Below, in pieces: positions 45,735-55,076 of a DNA stretch of 64,000 nucleotides. The stretch comes from G965261055 sp965261055 [NCBI: Fibrobacteria bacterium] (GTDB lineage Bacteria; Fibrobacterota; Fibrobacteria; UBA11236), in the NCBI GenBank assembly GCA_965261055.1, contig OZ253440.1:682001-746000 (forward strand), read 5' to 3'. The position numbers were made by a program, and so were the translations under genes. The notes beneath the pieces are model-generated. The model ran no database searches and had not been told where the DNA came from. It saw only the letters and a list, made by a program, of their open reading frames with translations. The stretch's first letter is position 1. Each line of letters starts with the position of its first letter.

Positions 45735-47156
45735 ATGTACTACTTTTTATCTCTTCTTCTAATATTGTTTTGTACTCAAATCTCTCTAGCAGTACAATTA
45801 ATAACAGCCCCTAACTACGAGACCCAAAGGGCGTTATCTATGGGAAATGCATTTGTAGCAATTGCTGATGATCAACAAGCAATATACCACAATGTTGCTG
45901 GTGTCAATTTCCAAAAAAAAATGGGACGCCCTAAAAAATTTCTAGGTCTAAGTTACTATCCATCATCAAATCATTTTTTGTCATTCGGATTCGTATCTTC
46001 TCAGAACCTAATTACTGCAAGGGATCTAGATGTGGCCCTAAGAGACTCTCTTACTTCTAATGGTATTGATTTTAAACAAATTGTAACTCAATTTGCAAAT
46101 CTCATTATTAATAATGACTCTTTAGTTAGCTCTATAATACTTTTTAACCGATCAGCGATACCTTTCTTCTTTGGCTTTCACACTGAACTTACTATTAGTG
46201 ATAAATTTTCCTCTGCAATTTGGGTTAATTCTGAACTTTATCCTTTTCTTGACTTAGGCTTTATCCCTCGTTTTGGACAATATTATAGTCGCTCTGAATT
46301 GGTCGGGCAATTTTCTTTTAGTAGTAGTGTCTCTAAAAGACTTTCTGTTGGCCTTGGCTTTAGGCTCGTGTATCTTAAAGAATCTGGCTTTCAAGATGTT
46401 ATCGTAACTGACCCTTTTTTAAGAAACAATTCAATTTCAGTATTAGACAGTTTAGAGAATCTCGACATAGCACTTCCTATTCCCTCCGTTTTATTATCTA
46501 GTATAGAATCTTCTCTAGGTTTAACTAATAACGCTCTTTCCGACCACCCTTTGCTCAGAGCAATTGACGAAACCATTGGCTCTAATCCAATCCCCTCTAT
46601 AGGCTTAGATTTTGGACTTTTATGGCAACAAACTCCTGAGATTCGTTTTGGTTTATCTTTACAAAATGTGTTTATTCCTTATATAGACAAACCTCTTATA
46701 AATATATTGAAAGGTCTCCATGAAAAAATGACAGGCCTAAATCAAAGAACAGTCATACCAAAACTTACTTTGGGAACCGCTTATTCTCCTATCATTTTTC
46801 AAAAAAATTATGGTAATAAAAGAACAGTAAACTTTGCATTAGACTTTGAAGACATTTTAAGCCACAGAACAGGTACTAAGAATACTAGTGTTACTAACTT
46901 CTTAAACTTTGGCTTTGAAGTCAAACAAAATTTAGGGTATAAAATACAAAACTTTTCAGGAACGAGATTAAATCGAAATATTTTTGGATTCCGCCTTGCA
47001 GCTGGAGCCAGAGATCTAGAGTTACACTGGGGAATTGGAATCTATCTTTTAAATACTTTACAATTTGATATCACATCTTGGGTCAAAAAAAACCAATTTT
47101 TTCATATTGCTGATGATGGACGCATACATAATCTGTCACTACAAATTAATATTTAG
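45735..47156 (+). CDS. Outer-membrane barrel of the PorV/TraF-like (FadL-type) superfamily
   Basis: I start at ATG 45735, two bases after the upstream stop; an in-frame start at 45705 overlaps that gene. The 473 residues have a signal peptide (FLSLLLILFCTQISLA). The family hallmark follows: ETQRALSMGNAFVAIADDQQAIYHNVAGV, the 'ARxxxMGGAFVAxADDxxAxYxNPAG' motif of PorV/TraF_2/FadL-like barrels. Many amphipathic strands come next, with IGLDFGLLWQQTPEIRFGLSLQNV near the C-terminus. Probably an outer-membrane protein of the same unit as the preceding lipoprotein. Substrate not deducible; PorV-type proteins act in type IX secretion in Bacteroidota, but no other such gene is visible. Confidence 0.78.
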   Translation: MYYFLSLLLILFCTQISLAVQLITAPNYETQRALSMGNAFVAIADDQQAIYHNVAGVNFQKKMGRPKKFLGLSYYPSSNHFLSFGFVSSQNLITARDLDVALRDSLTSNGIDFKQIVTQFANLIINNDSLVSSIILFNRSAIPFFFGFHTELTISDKFSSAIWVNSELYPFLDLGFIPRFGQYYSRSELVGQFSFSSSVSKRLSVGLGFRLVYLKESGFQDVIVTDPFLRNNSISVLDSLENLDIALPIPSVLLSSIESSLGLTNNALSDHPLLRAIDETIGSNPIPSIGLDFGLLWQQTPEIRFGLSLQNVFIPYIDKPLINILKGLHEKMTGLNQRTVIPKLTLGTAYSPIIFQKNYGNKRTVNFALDFEDILSHRTGTKNTSVTNFLNFGFEVKQNLGYKIQNFSGTRLNRNIFGFRLAAGARDLELHWGIGIYLLNTLQFDITSWVKKNQFFHIADDGRIHNLSLQINI

Positions 47157-47165
47157 TTTCGAATC

Positions 47166-48263
47166 ATGTCCCAAAATAAAAAATGGCAATTCCTCGCTCT
47201 GAATCAAGAGATCAAAAAACCTACTGACTACGCCCACTGGATTTTAACTCAAGTTTCTCGCACTTTTGCTTTAAATATTTCTATTCTACCTCCAAAAATT
47301 CAGAAAACAATTCTTATCTCCTACTTATTTTGTCGTATGGCAGATACTCTAGAGGATGACAAACAACTTTCCTTAAATAAAAAGAAAGATTTACTGTCTT
47401 CTTTCTCCAATCTACTTTTTTCAAAAGGTTCTTTTCCTAATTTTCAACTCCAACTACCAAATAATTGGAAAAATAGCCAAAATTACGATCAATTCTTAAC
47501 ATACCACGGTCATATTATTTTTTCTTTGTTTAAAGAAATACCCCCTCAAGATAAAATCTGTATTCAAAAATGGGTTCAAGAAATGGTAAAGGGAATGACT
47601 TTATTTCTGCCAAACGAAACCCATCTTAATAATCATCAAGAAAGCAAGCATTCTTTTTGGATAATTAAGAATATTAGACATTTAGATCTTTATTGTTATT
47701 TTGTAGCAGGCACAATTGGAAAGATGCTTACAGAACTTTTTAAGAACAATAGTATTTATATCTCAAAATATCTTAAAAAGAAACTTGATATTTATGCAAA
47801 CTCATTTGGAATTGGTTTACAAATCACGAATATTTTAAAAGATGTACAAAGCGACCAAAATAGAAGAATCTCCTTTTTACCCTTAAATCTTATCTTAGAA
47901 CAAACACCTATACCTGATGATTTTTTTACATCACCTCCTCTCATTATTCGTCCAGTTATCAAAACACTTGTTAGTATAACACAAACTCACTTAGAAGAAG
48001 CACTAAATTATTCTCTTCTAATTCCTCGTATAGAATTTAGACTAAGATTATTTTGCTTATGGCCATTATTCATGGCAATTGCAACTTTATCAAAAATTAC
48101 ACAAGAAAACCTAGATTTAAGTAAAAAGACACCAGTTAAAATCTCTAGGAAAGAAGTTAAAAAAATTATGTTTAAAACACTGCTATTCTGCTGGTCCAAT
48201 ACACTTCTTAAGAGGTACTTCCAAAATTACAATCAACAAATAAATTTCCATCTATATTCTTAA
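47166..48263 (+). CDS. Squalene/phytoene synthase family enzyme, squalene-synthase-like
   Basis: These enzymes join two isoprenoid diphosphates head to head. The 365 residues show SRTFALNISILPPKI, a first Asp-rich motif DTLEDD (60-65), YCYFVAGTIGKMLTELF (176-192) and a second motif NILKDVQSD (222-230) with RRISFLP. The DTxEDD and YCxYVAGxVG forms are those of squalene synthase (FDFT1-like) rather than CrtB. A C-terminal hydrophobic segment may contact the membrane. No hopanoid or carotenoid gene is nearby. It lies nine bases downstream of the barrel gene. Confidence 0.85.
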   Translation: MSQNKKWQFLALNQEIKKPTDYAHWILTQVSRTFALNISILPPKIQKTILISYLFCRMADTLEDDKQLSLNKKKDLLSSFSNLLFSKGSFPNFQLQLPNNWKNSQNYDQFLTYHGHIIFSLFKEIPPQDKICIQKWVQEMVKGMTLFLPNETHLNNHQESKHSFWIIKNIRHLDLYCYFVAGTIGKMLTELFKNNSIYISKYLKKKLDIYANSFGIGLQITNILKDVQSDQNRRISFLPLNLILEQTPIPDDFFTSPPLIIRPVIKTLVSITQTHLEEALNYSLLIPRIEFRLRLFCLWPLFMAIATLSKITQENLDLSKKTPVKISRKEVKKIMFKTLLFCWSNTLLKRYFQNYNQQINFHLYS

Positions 48264-48303
48264 TTTTTTACATTTTTATCATATTTTAAACAACCAATAG
48301 ACT

Positions 48304-48867
48304 ATGAAACACATCATTTCAAAATATAACCTAAAACCCTTACTTATTATTTTCTTTGGATTAATTACTGACCAAATTACAAAAATTTGGGCTTTTGCAA
48401 CATACTCGCTACCTAATGGTTTACCTGATTATCAAAAGACAACCCAAATTATTGATGATTTCGTTGTTTTTAGGCTAATTTTTAATCCTGGAGCACTTTT
48501 TGGTAGTCGTCCCGAAAAATTAATTCCTTTCTTGCATCCTACTATTTTTTACCTCATTATTTTTGCTATAGCTATTACTACCATCGTATATTTGTATGTA
48601 AAAACCCCTTTAGAACAGAGAGGTTTCCGTTTCAGCCTTATCTTCATTTTAACAGGAGCTCTCGGTAACTTAATTGATCGTATTAGAATACATAAAGTCA
48701 TTGATTTCATAGATGTTGACATACCTAATATCAATTTGCCTTTCTTAAATTATTCTCTTGAGCGATGGCCCGTATTTAATGTCGCTGACTGCTTCGTATC
48801 CATAGGAATTGGGCTTTACATTATAACTCAAATATTAGAATATAGAAACAATAAAAAGAATGTTTAA
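48304..48867 (+). CDS. lspA: Lipoprotein signal peptidase (signal peptidase II)
   Basis: LspA cuts the signal peptide from prolipoproteins in the inner membrane after diacylglyceryl transfer. The 187 residues have four membrane helices. Motifs are ITDQITKIW, NPGALFGSR, GALGNLIDRI (catalytic Asp125), and FNVADCFVSIG (catalytic Asp162). An insertion between the NLIDR and FNVAD helices (about residues 130-155) is longer than in E. coli, as is common in non-proteobacteria. It fits the lipoprotein gene upstream, and it overlaps the RluD-type gene by eight bases. Confidence 0.95.
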   Translation: MKHIISKYNLKPLLIIFFGLITDQITKIWAFATYSLPNGLPDYQKTTQIIDDFVVFRLIFNPGALFGSRPEKLIPFLHPTIFYLIIFAIAITTIVYLYVKTPLEQRGFRFSLIFILTGALGNLIDRIRIHKVIDFIDVDIPNINLPFLNYSLERWPVFNVADCFVSIGIGLYIITQILEYRNNKKNV

Positions 48868-49834
48868 TCTTCACGATAAGTGGATTTGTACAAAATTTGA
48901 TTTGCACTCTCGTATTGATACTTTTTTAGCAAAAAAAAGCCCTCTATCACGCTCTCAAATACAATTCTGGATTAAAAAAGGCTGTATTACTCTCAATCAA
49001 AAAATAGCCCATAAAAACCTTTGTTTAAAACAAAATGATATTATAACAATTGTTAAAATATTAGAACAACCTCCTTCTTCTCTTATTCCAGAAGAAATCA
49101 AACTTGATATCGTTTATGAAGATCAAGATTTAGCGGTGATTCATAAACCTAAAAATATGGTTGTCCATCCCGGAGCAGGAAACTACACAGGAACCTTAGT
49201 CAACGCTCTTATTTGGCACTATAAAAATTTATCAAATCACAATGGAAATTTTAGACCTGGTATCTTACATCGCCTAGATAAAGATACATCTGGTTTAATC
49301 GTAATTACCAAAAATAACCTCTCTCATCAAAATTTAGCTGCACAGATTCAAACTAGAGTTATGAAAAGAACTTATTATGCATTAACATGGAAAAACCCTA
49401 AGTTAAATCAAGGAATTATTGATAAACCAATTAAAAGGGATCCTAATCATAGGGTTAAAATGTGTATTCACTCTGATGGTAGAAATGCCATTAGTCATTA
49501 CAAAACTCTAAACAACTTTACATTTTCTTCTTTTATAAAAGTTAAATTACAAACAGGTCGAACCCACCAAATTAGAGTACACATGGATTCAATTAATACT
49601 CCAGTAATTGGCGATCCTGTTTATGGTAAAGGCTCTTTTAATATTAAAGAGCTTCCATATTCCCAACAAGCTTCTGCTCATAAATTACAACAATTTTTTA
49701 CTTCCCAAGCTCTTCATGCTGGAAACTTATCCTTTTTACACCCCAAAACGAATCAACTTCTTTCCTTCTCTATTCCCCTACCAAAAAATATGAAAGATGC
49801 TCTTAATTTCTTAAATTCTACATCTAATAATTAG
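48860..49834 (+). CDS. RluA/RluD-family 23S rRNA pseudouridine synthase
   Basis: The enzyme isomerises specific uridines of large-subunit rRNA. The 324 residues have an N-terminal S4 RNA-binding domain (SRIDTFLAKKSPLSRSQIQFWIKKGCITLNQKI). The catalytic domain then has HKPKNMVVHPGAG, the active-site motif GILHRLDKDTSGLIV (with the Asp), and VKLQTGRTHQIRVHM. The S4 domain and the HRLDKDTSG block place it in the RluD/RluC group. The target position is not deducible. It overlaps lspA by eight bases, the common lspA-rluD arrangement. Confidence 0.92.
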   Translation: MFNLHDKWICTKFDLHSRIDTFLAKKSPLSRSQIQFWIKKGCITLNQKIAHKNLCLKQNDIITIVKILEQPPSSLIPEEIKLDIVYEDQDLAVIHKPKNMVVHPGAGNYTGTLVNALIWHYKNLSNHNGNFRPGILHRLDKDTSGLIVITKNNLSHQNLAAQIQTRVMKRTYYALTWKNPKLNQGIIDKPIKRDPNHRVKMCIHSDGRNAISHYKTLNNFTFSSFIKVKLQTGRTHQIRVHMDSINTPVIGDPVYGKGSFNIKELPYSQQASAHKLQQFFTSQALHAGNLSFLHPKTNQLLSFSIPLPKNMKDALNFLNSTSNN

Positions 49835-49889
49835 CAGTAAAAACATCACTTTTGAAAAAATTTTATCGAAAAATTATCAATGCTATAAT

Positions 49890-50711
49890 TTAGTCCAAGA
49901 TTGGTGGACAAAAAAGCAAAGGCTAAACTCACCAAAAAACATATAGAAATATTGTTAAATACAGTTTTTGGGAACTGAATTGATAGCACCAGTACGAGGC
50001 GTTTATTCTGTAAAGATAATTTCTCCAATATCTTATGCTGAACAAAGTTATATTGAAATAGATGAAGATCTTCAGTTATCATCAGAATATCGGCAATCAG
50101 TGGAGTCGCAAAAACAGCCACTTGGAGAACAAGTGATACTGCTATAGTCAGCAAGTGATAGTGGGAATGTCACCGTAGTAAGAGTCGGAACAGTGATAGA
50201 TAATAACAGTCACTTCTACAGCAGATCCTACTCAAACAGCAAAATTAGAGATTACAGTATTCGGAAATAACATTTCAACAGAGGCAATGATTACTCATAC
50301 AATAATAGAGCACTATCCCTGGTAATATCAATTATAATACAGCAGAGAAACAAATAGTAGCCATCTCTGATGGGCAATAAAACAACGGATGCTAGTGCTA
50401 ACTGCACGATATTAAGTACGCCTTGGTGTTCATCAGAATGGTGCCACGATTTTTTCTAAGACTTATAATAATAGTACTTATATACTCATTATGCTACTCT
50501 ACTTAAATTTTAGCGTAGCCCAGATGGAGTTATTGTAAAGTTTATGAATGATAATACTGTTATTGAAACAGTAACAATTTCAAATCCGACATGGAATAAT
50601 GTTATAGTAATTCCTACTCCATCAACTGTTTTTAATAAAGTGGTAACCACCTTTCCAAATGCATCGTCTGCTTTTTATGAGATAGAAATTTTTGGAATTG
50701 GTACTGAATAG
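49890..50711 (+). pseudogene. Decayed secreted/surface protein gene (copy 2)
   Basis: Plus-strand frames with several breaks read APVRGVYSVKIISPISYAEQ near 49990-50050, then a broken middle. A clean C-terminal piece has DGVIVKFMNDNTVIETVTIS, TPSTVFNKVVTTFP and IEIFGIGTE, ending at a TAG at 50709-50711. The last part matches the minus-strand pseudogene at 27147-27430. Both end with the same terminator hairpin. The 'SVKIISPxS' and strand-rich end suggest a secreted adhesin- or glycan-binding-type domain, but I cannot name the family. A 102-codon frame on the opposite strand (49846-50154) is a shadow. Confidence 0.65.
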
Positions 50712-50735
50712 TTTTATTCATAGAAAATGATAAAC

Positions 50736-50759
50736 AGGCATCTCATAACAGAGATGCCT
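50736..50759 (+). terminator. Terminator hairpin, second copy
   Basis: AGGCATCTC and GAGATGCCT pair around ATAACA and are followed by TTATTATTT. It lies 25 bases after the pseudogene stop and repeats the hairpin at 27098-27121. Homology between the two loci continues past the hairpin to a shared 'gtggcaataggca' segment (around 50805). Confidence 0.82.
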
Positions 50760-51049
50760 TTATTATTTAAAACTTTCAAAAATAGGTCTATTTTAAATTC
50801 AATCCGTGGCAATAGGCATAATAGGGAACAGATAAAGTATCTTTGTTTTGAACTAATGACCCATCTTTGGTTTTATGTTTGTCATTATTAAAGATTTTTT
50901 TAGGTTTTTTTATTTTTTCAACACAAATTTTATTAGACTTTTAGTTAGAGAGAAGTTATTTGTTATTTCTCTTTTAGTTTTTTAGATTTGAGCAGTTATA
51001 ACAAAAATTATACTACGACATAGCGAATTTTCCTACCAATGGTTTTGTT

Positions 51050-51690
51050 TCTTTGGGTAAAATATTAGATGAAAGAAAATCTGGTATTTATAGAATCTAT
51101 GAAAAAAGTATTGGACTTTGATTGCGAAATTTTATTGAAAAAATTTGTAATGGGTCTTCCAAAATCAATTATGCCCGAATGACTTTTAAAAGAAACTAAA
51201 GGAGAAATGATAGCTAATTTAGGTACTTATATTAAACCTGAATACCGTGATATAACTTACTTTCATGGAATTGACTTTCATCAGGATATTATTGATTGGT
51301 CTAATTATTTATCAAATTTTATTACGCTCTATATTTATTTAAGTGATACAGATAAAAATTCTTCTCCTTTATTTGTCACTCCTAAATCTCATATTTTAGG
51401 TGATACTGTCTTTCCTCATAATATTAAAGATATTACTGATTCTTCTTTAATCTATAAAAATCATTTAGGAGGAGAAAAAACTTGATTTTTTAATTCTTAC
51501 AGGATCGGTGGGTGCAGTTAATTTTTAGCATTCGCTAATTTTACGTGGAACTTAACCTCATCAAAACTCCAATCCTCAAATTTCTCTGCGTTACTTAATT
51601 TAACGAGAACCTAATTTATTAGAAGAAACAAATTGAAAAGTAAAAGGACTCTTTTCTTTAGAGAATACTCAAACAGATGTGAATCAAAAT
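51050..51690 (+). pseudogene. Decayed phytanoyl-CoA dioxygenase (PhyH)-like gene
   Basis: A clean 92-codon piece (51207-51485) contains FHGIDFHQDIIDWSN, with the His-x-Asp iron-binding pair of 2-oxoglutarate/Fe(II) oxygenases, and PLFVTPKSHILGDTVFPH. After a stop, the following frame reads GSVGAVNF, then ISLRYLI with PNLL, as in the C-terminal part of PhyH-family proteins that keep the distal His and Arg. A stop now stands where the Trp-His pair is usually found. Upstream of 51207 the frame is also broken. The gene is dead. PhyH-type enzymes hydroxylate lipids, small molecules or sugar-linked substrates; the original substrate cannot be told. 50760-51049 shows nothing recognisable. Confidence 0.7.
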
Positions 51691-51736
51691 TAGGAGGTGA
51701 TGTTAAAGAAAAATAACATTAACACTATTTAAATTA

Positions 51737-52010
51737 TGTCTTATTACTCAGAGAAAAAATTACAGAATTTTGGTTTTAGGTGCTTAGGAGGAAAAAATAT
51801 AAAATTAAGTCAAAATACAAACATTTATAATTCAGAAAAATTGAATTAAATGATTTTGTTCGCATTGATGATTTTTGTCTTTTATCGAGACAAATCAAAT
51901 TAGGTAAATATGTTCATGTTGCGACCTTTTGTAATTTTTTAAAGCGTTTTTGCTATTCTACTATAAAAATTTTAGTAATTATCAGTTATTTCAATGGTTA
52001 TCGATAAGTC
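51737..52010 (+). pseudogene. Decayed left-handed beta-helix (WbbJ-like) acetyltransferase gene
   Basis: The reading frame starts SYYSEKKLQNFGFRCLGGKN and continues IKLSQNTNIYNSEK, then after a frame break NDFVRIDDFCLLSRQIKLGKYVHVATFCNFL. The pattern 'hexapeptide strand I-E-I-G-D-x-V-R-I-D-D-F-C-x-L-S-G-x-I-x-I-G-x-Y-V-H-I-A' is that of sugar O-acetyltransferases in surface-glycan clusters. The rest is lost. The gene follows a PhyH remnant, so this stretch may once have been part of a surface-polysaccharide or modified-sugar cluster. Confidence 0.65.
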
Positions 52011-52079
52011 CATAGTATTAGTGACAATAAGCATTGGTGGTTTTAGTAATTTTATTTTAAATAAATATATTTTTGAGCA

Positions 52080-52530
52080 ATTTTTCAGGTGGAAGAGAAG
52101 CCTATTATGAAAAGTATGACTATTTAAATTTAAAAGATATTCAAATTGCTGAAGCACTCCGCACAATTTAGAGAAATGGATCTTGAGGATGAAATAGAAC
52201 CAAACAATTTAGAAGAAGCTTATGATGAAATGATGTCAAACAAAGCCATTACTCATAACTTAAGACATTTATGCTCCCAACAAGGTTTATTAATTAAAAC
52301 GGAATATGCAAATGCTACACGAAAAGAACCTTCTGACTTAATGCGTTTAAGATAAAGTTTTGAAGAAGGATCATTATCAAAACCTATTAAAAAAACTACC
52401 GCAAACCTTTATTTAAATTTATTTATAATCATTATCACAAATTATCCGTCATTTTAGATGTTTTTGATCAAACAAAAGATAAAATAGATAAAGAAGGTGG
52501 CTACTACTGTTCTATCTTAAAACCCCTCTA
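52080..52530 (+). pseudogene. Unidentified broken gene
   Basis: The plus strand reads SGGREAYYEKYDYLNLKDIQIAEALR (frame 1). In a second frame 52176-52355 reads MDLEDEIEPNNLEEAYDEMMSNKAITHNL, then NATRKEPSDLMRLR. Further broken pieces follow up to about 52530. These keep plausible amino-acid content but no family I can name. It lies between the acetyltransferase remnant and the convergent end of nqrF, so it is probably another lost member of the same cluster. Confidence 0.4.
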
Positions 52531-52611
52531 AGTATACAAAATAGATCAAATATATTACCAACAAAAAGAATCTTTATTTAAGGTCTTTTTTATGTTAGCT
52601 AATATGACCGT

Positions 52612-53835
52612 TTAAAAAGCATCATAAGCTATCATTTTTTTTTCGACACCCAAATCTTCTAACATCTTAGTTGTAGCATCAACCATCATTGGAGGTCCAC
52701 ATAAATAATATTCTATTTCTTCTGGTTCCTCATGATTTTTCAAATAATTTTCATAAACTACATTATGGATAAAACCGACTGCTCCTTCCCATTGATCCTC
52801 TGGTAATGGGGATGACATTGCAACTTGATACTTGAAATTAGAAAATTTAGATTGAATACCTTCAAAATCTTCAACATACATATTTTCACGAACAGATCGA
52901 GCACCATACCAAAAAGAAACTTTACGATCTGTATTTTGTGTGTGAAATAAATCAAATAAATGAGAACGCATAGGAGCCATCCCTGCACCACCAGCAATAA
53001 AACACATCTCTCTTTTCGTTCTTTTTTGAAAAAACTCACCATAAGGACCTGAAATTACAGCCTTATCCCCTAGTTTTAGATTAAATATATATGAAGAAGC
53101 TACTCCAGGAGCAAATACTGTATTTGGCGGTGGAGTCGCTATTCTAATATTTAACATGACTCTATTTCCTTCAGCAGGATGATTCGCCATAGAGTACGCT
53201 CTAAAACATTCTTCAGTATTTTGACTTTCAATATCCCATAATTTAAAAGTGTCCCAGTCTTCACGGTATTTTTGAGGAATATCAAAATTCTTGAAGGATA
53301 ATTTATATTTAGGAATATCAATTTGAATATACCCACCAGCTTGGAATTTTAACTCTTTACCGCCATCAATATTAAGAATTAATTCTTTAATAAAAGTTGC
53401 CACATTATTATTAGAAGCAACAGTACACTCAAACTTTTGAATAGTAAAAATCTCATCTGGAACTTGTATAGACATGTTTTCCTTTACTTTCACTTGACAT
53501 GACAGCCTCCAACCGTCTTTAGCCTCTTGGCGACTGATATGACTTTTTTCAGTCTCTAGAAGTTCTCCTCCTCCAGAATGAACTTGACACTTACACATAG
53601 CACAAGTTCCACCTCCACCACAGGCTGAAGGCAAAAAGATTTTTTGATTAGACAAAGTTGTTAACAAAGAAGAGCCAGCTTTAACCTTAATAACATTATC
53701 CTTATCTTCATTAATAACCAAATTACAATCACCTTGCTTTATCAATTTAGATTCTGCAAAACTTAATAACAGTACTAAAACAAGAATAATACCTGTAAAA
53801 ACAACAATACTTAAAATAATGAGCAACATATCCAT
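52612..53835 (-). CDS. nqrF: Na+-NQR subunit F (NADH-oxidising flavoprotein)
   Basis: NqrF takes electrons from NADH via FAD and passes them through its [2Fe-2S] centre into the sodium-pumping NADH:quinone oxidoreductase. The 407 residues start with one membrane helix (LLIILSIVVFTGIILVLVLLLSF). A plant-type ferredoxin domain follows with Cys72, Cys78, Cys81 and Cys113 (ACGGGGTCAMCKC and LSCQ). Then come the FAD motif RAYSMANHP, GPYGEFF, and an NADH domain (GGAGMAPMRSHL, YLCGPPMM). Length and motifs match NqrF. It is the last gene of a complete nqrABCDEF operon running on the minus strand. Confidence 0.98.
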   Translation of the reverse strand: MDMLLIILSIVVFTGIILVLVLLLSFAESKLIKQGDCNLVINEDKDNVIKVKAGSSLLTTLSNQKIFLPSACGGGGTCAMCKCQVHSGGGELLETEKSHISRQEAKDGWRLSCQVKVKENMSIQVPDEIFTIQKFECTVASNNNVATFIKELILNIDGGKELKFQAGGYIQIDIPKYKLSFKNFDIPQKYREDWDTFKLWDIESQNTEECFRAYSMANHPAEGNRVMLNIRIATPPPNTVFAPGVASSYIFNLKLGDKAVISGPYGEFFQKRTKREMCFIAGGAGMAPMRSHLFDLFHTQNTDRKVSFWYGARSVRENMYVEDFEGIQSKFSNFKYQVAMSSPLPEDQWEGAVGFIHNVVYENYLKNHEEPEEIEYYLCGPPMMVDATTKMLEDLGVEKKMIAYDAF

Positions 53836-53837
53836 AA

Positions 53838-54425
53838 TTATAAACTAATTCCAGCAAAGCACATAAAACCCATGGCCATAAGACCTGTAACAATAAATGT
53901 AATTCCTAATCCTCTTAATCCTGAAGGGATATTAGAATAACTCAATTTTTGACGAATTGCTGCTAAAGCGATAATCGCTAAGGCCCAACCAATTCCAGAG
54001 CCAAAAGAAAAAACAACAGTCTCAGATAAACTATAAGAACGTTGAACCATAAACAAAGATACCCCTAGAATAGCACAATTTACAGCAATTAAAGGTAAAT
54101 AAATTCCTAAAGCATTATAAAGTGCTGGACTAAATTTATCTAAAATCATTTCAGTTAATTGAACAAAAGCAGCAATTACGGCAATAAAAGAAACAAATTG
54201 TAAAAAAGTTAAATCAACACCTTCTACCAAAACATTAGGAGATAATAAATAAGTATTTATTAACCAATTTAGTGGTGCGGTTAATGTTAAAACAAAAATA
54301 ACGGCAAAACCTAAACCAGTCGCTGTTTTAACTTTTTTAGAAACTGCTAGAAAAGAACACATGCCTAAAAATAAAGACAATAGAACATTTTCTACAAAAA
54401 TTGATTTTACTAAAATATCAATCAT
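53838..54425 (-). CDS. nqrE: Na+-NQR subunit E
   Basis: NqrE is a six-helix membrane subunit that, with NqrD, holds an iron centre and shapes the ion path. The 195 residues contain [23 protein letters not shown] and [20 protein letters not shown]. The second has the conserved Cys of the NqrD/E pair (N-C in 'VNCAILG'), and the first carries the paired Cys in 'GMCSFL'. This inverted-repeat arrangement with NqrD is the family's hallmark. Spacing to nqrF is two bases and to nqrD four bases. Confidence 0.97.
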   Translation of the reverse strand: MIDILVKSIFVENVLLSLFLGMCSFLAVSKKVKTATGLGFAVIFVLTLTAPLNWLINTYLLSPNVLVEGVDLTFLQFVSFIAVIAAFVQLTEMILDKFSPALYNALGIYLPLIAVNCAILGVSLFMVQRSYSLSETVVFSFGSGIGWALAIIALAAIRQKLSYSNIPSGLRGLGITFIVTGLMAMGFMCFAGISL

Positions 54426-54429
54426 CTTT

Positions 54430-55074
54430 TTAATCCTTTTCTACTAATTTTTTTGAGACTAAACGCTGTAACCAAATAAATAAACCGACTAAAAAGAATG
54501 CAGCAGGAGCTAAAACCATTAAACCATTATTGGAATAACCCAAGTCATACAAAGCTTGAGGTACAATTAGATACCCCATTAATGTTCCACTTCCAAAAAA
54601 TTCACGAAAAACAGCCACCAAAATTAGAATAAAGCCATAACCCAAACCATTTCCAAAACCGTCAATCATAGATTTCCAAGGTCCATTTGCCATTGCAAAT
54701 GCTTCTGCTCTACCCAAGACAATACAGTTGGTGATGATTAAACCAACAAAAACACTTAATTGCTTACTAGCATCATAAGCAAAAGCTTTTAACATTTGAT
54801 CTGCTAAAATTACTAATGAAGCAATAATTGCAAGCTCCACAATAATTCGGATGTTAGATGGTATTTTATTTCTCATAATAGAAATAATCAAATTAGATAA
54901 TGTTAAAACCACAGTAAGAGCAATTGCCATTACTAATGCAGGTTCAATTTGAGTTGTAACAGCTAATGCTGAACAAATTCCTAAAATTTGTAATGTAATA
55001 GGATTGTTGTCCCATAAAGGATCTCTTAACAATTTTCTTTCTTTCTTTCCAAAAATACTAAATCCTTCTTTCAT
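54430..55074 (-). CDS. nqrD: Na+-NQR subunit D
   Basis: NqrD is the membrane partner of NqrE in the sodium-translocating core. The 214 residues begin with a short basic stretch and then carry [32 protein letters not shown], with its Cys in 'LGICSALAV', and [23 protein letters not shown], with the second conserved Cys. Six helices are expected. It starts two bases before the nqrC end and is followed by nqrE. Confidence 0.97.
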   Translation of the reverse strand: MKEGFSIFGKKERKLLRDPLWDNNPITLQILGICSALAVTTQIEPALVMAIALTVVLTLSNLIISIMRNKIPSNIRIIVELAIIASLVILADQMLKAFAYDASKQLSVFVGLIITNCIVLGRAEAFAMANGPWKSMIDGFGNGLGYGFILILVAVFREFFGSGTLMGYLIVPQALYDLGYSNNGLMVLAPAAFFLVGLFIWLQRLVSKKLVEKD

Positions 55075-55076
55075 GA

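Noticed and set aside
49846-50154. 102-codon open frame on the minus strand
   Set aside because: It is antisense to the better-supported plus-strand surface-protein pseudogene and has no recognisable domain.
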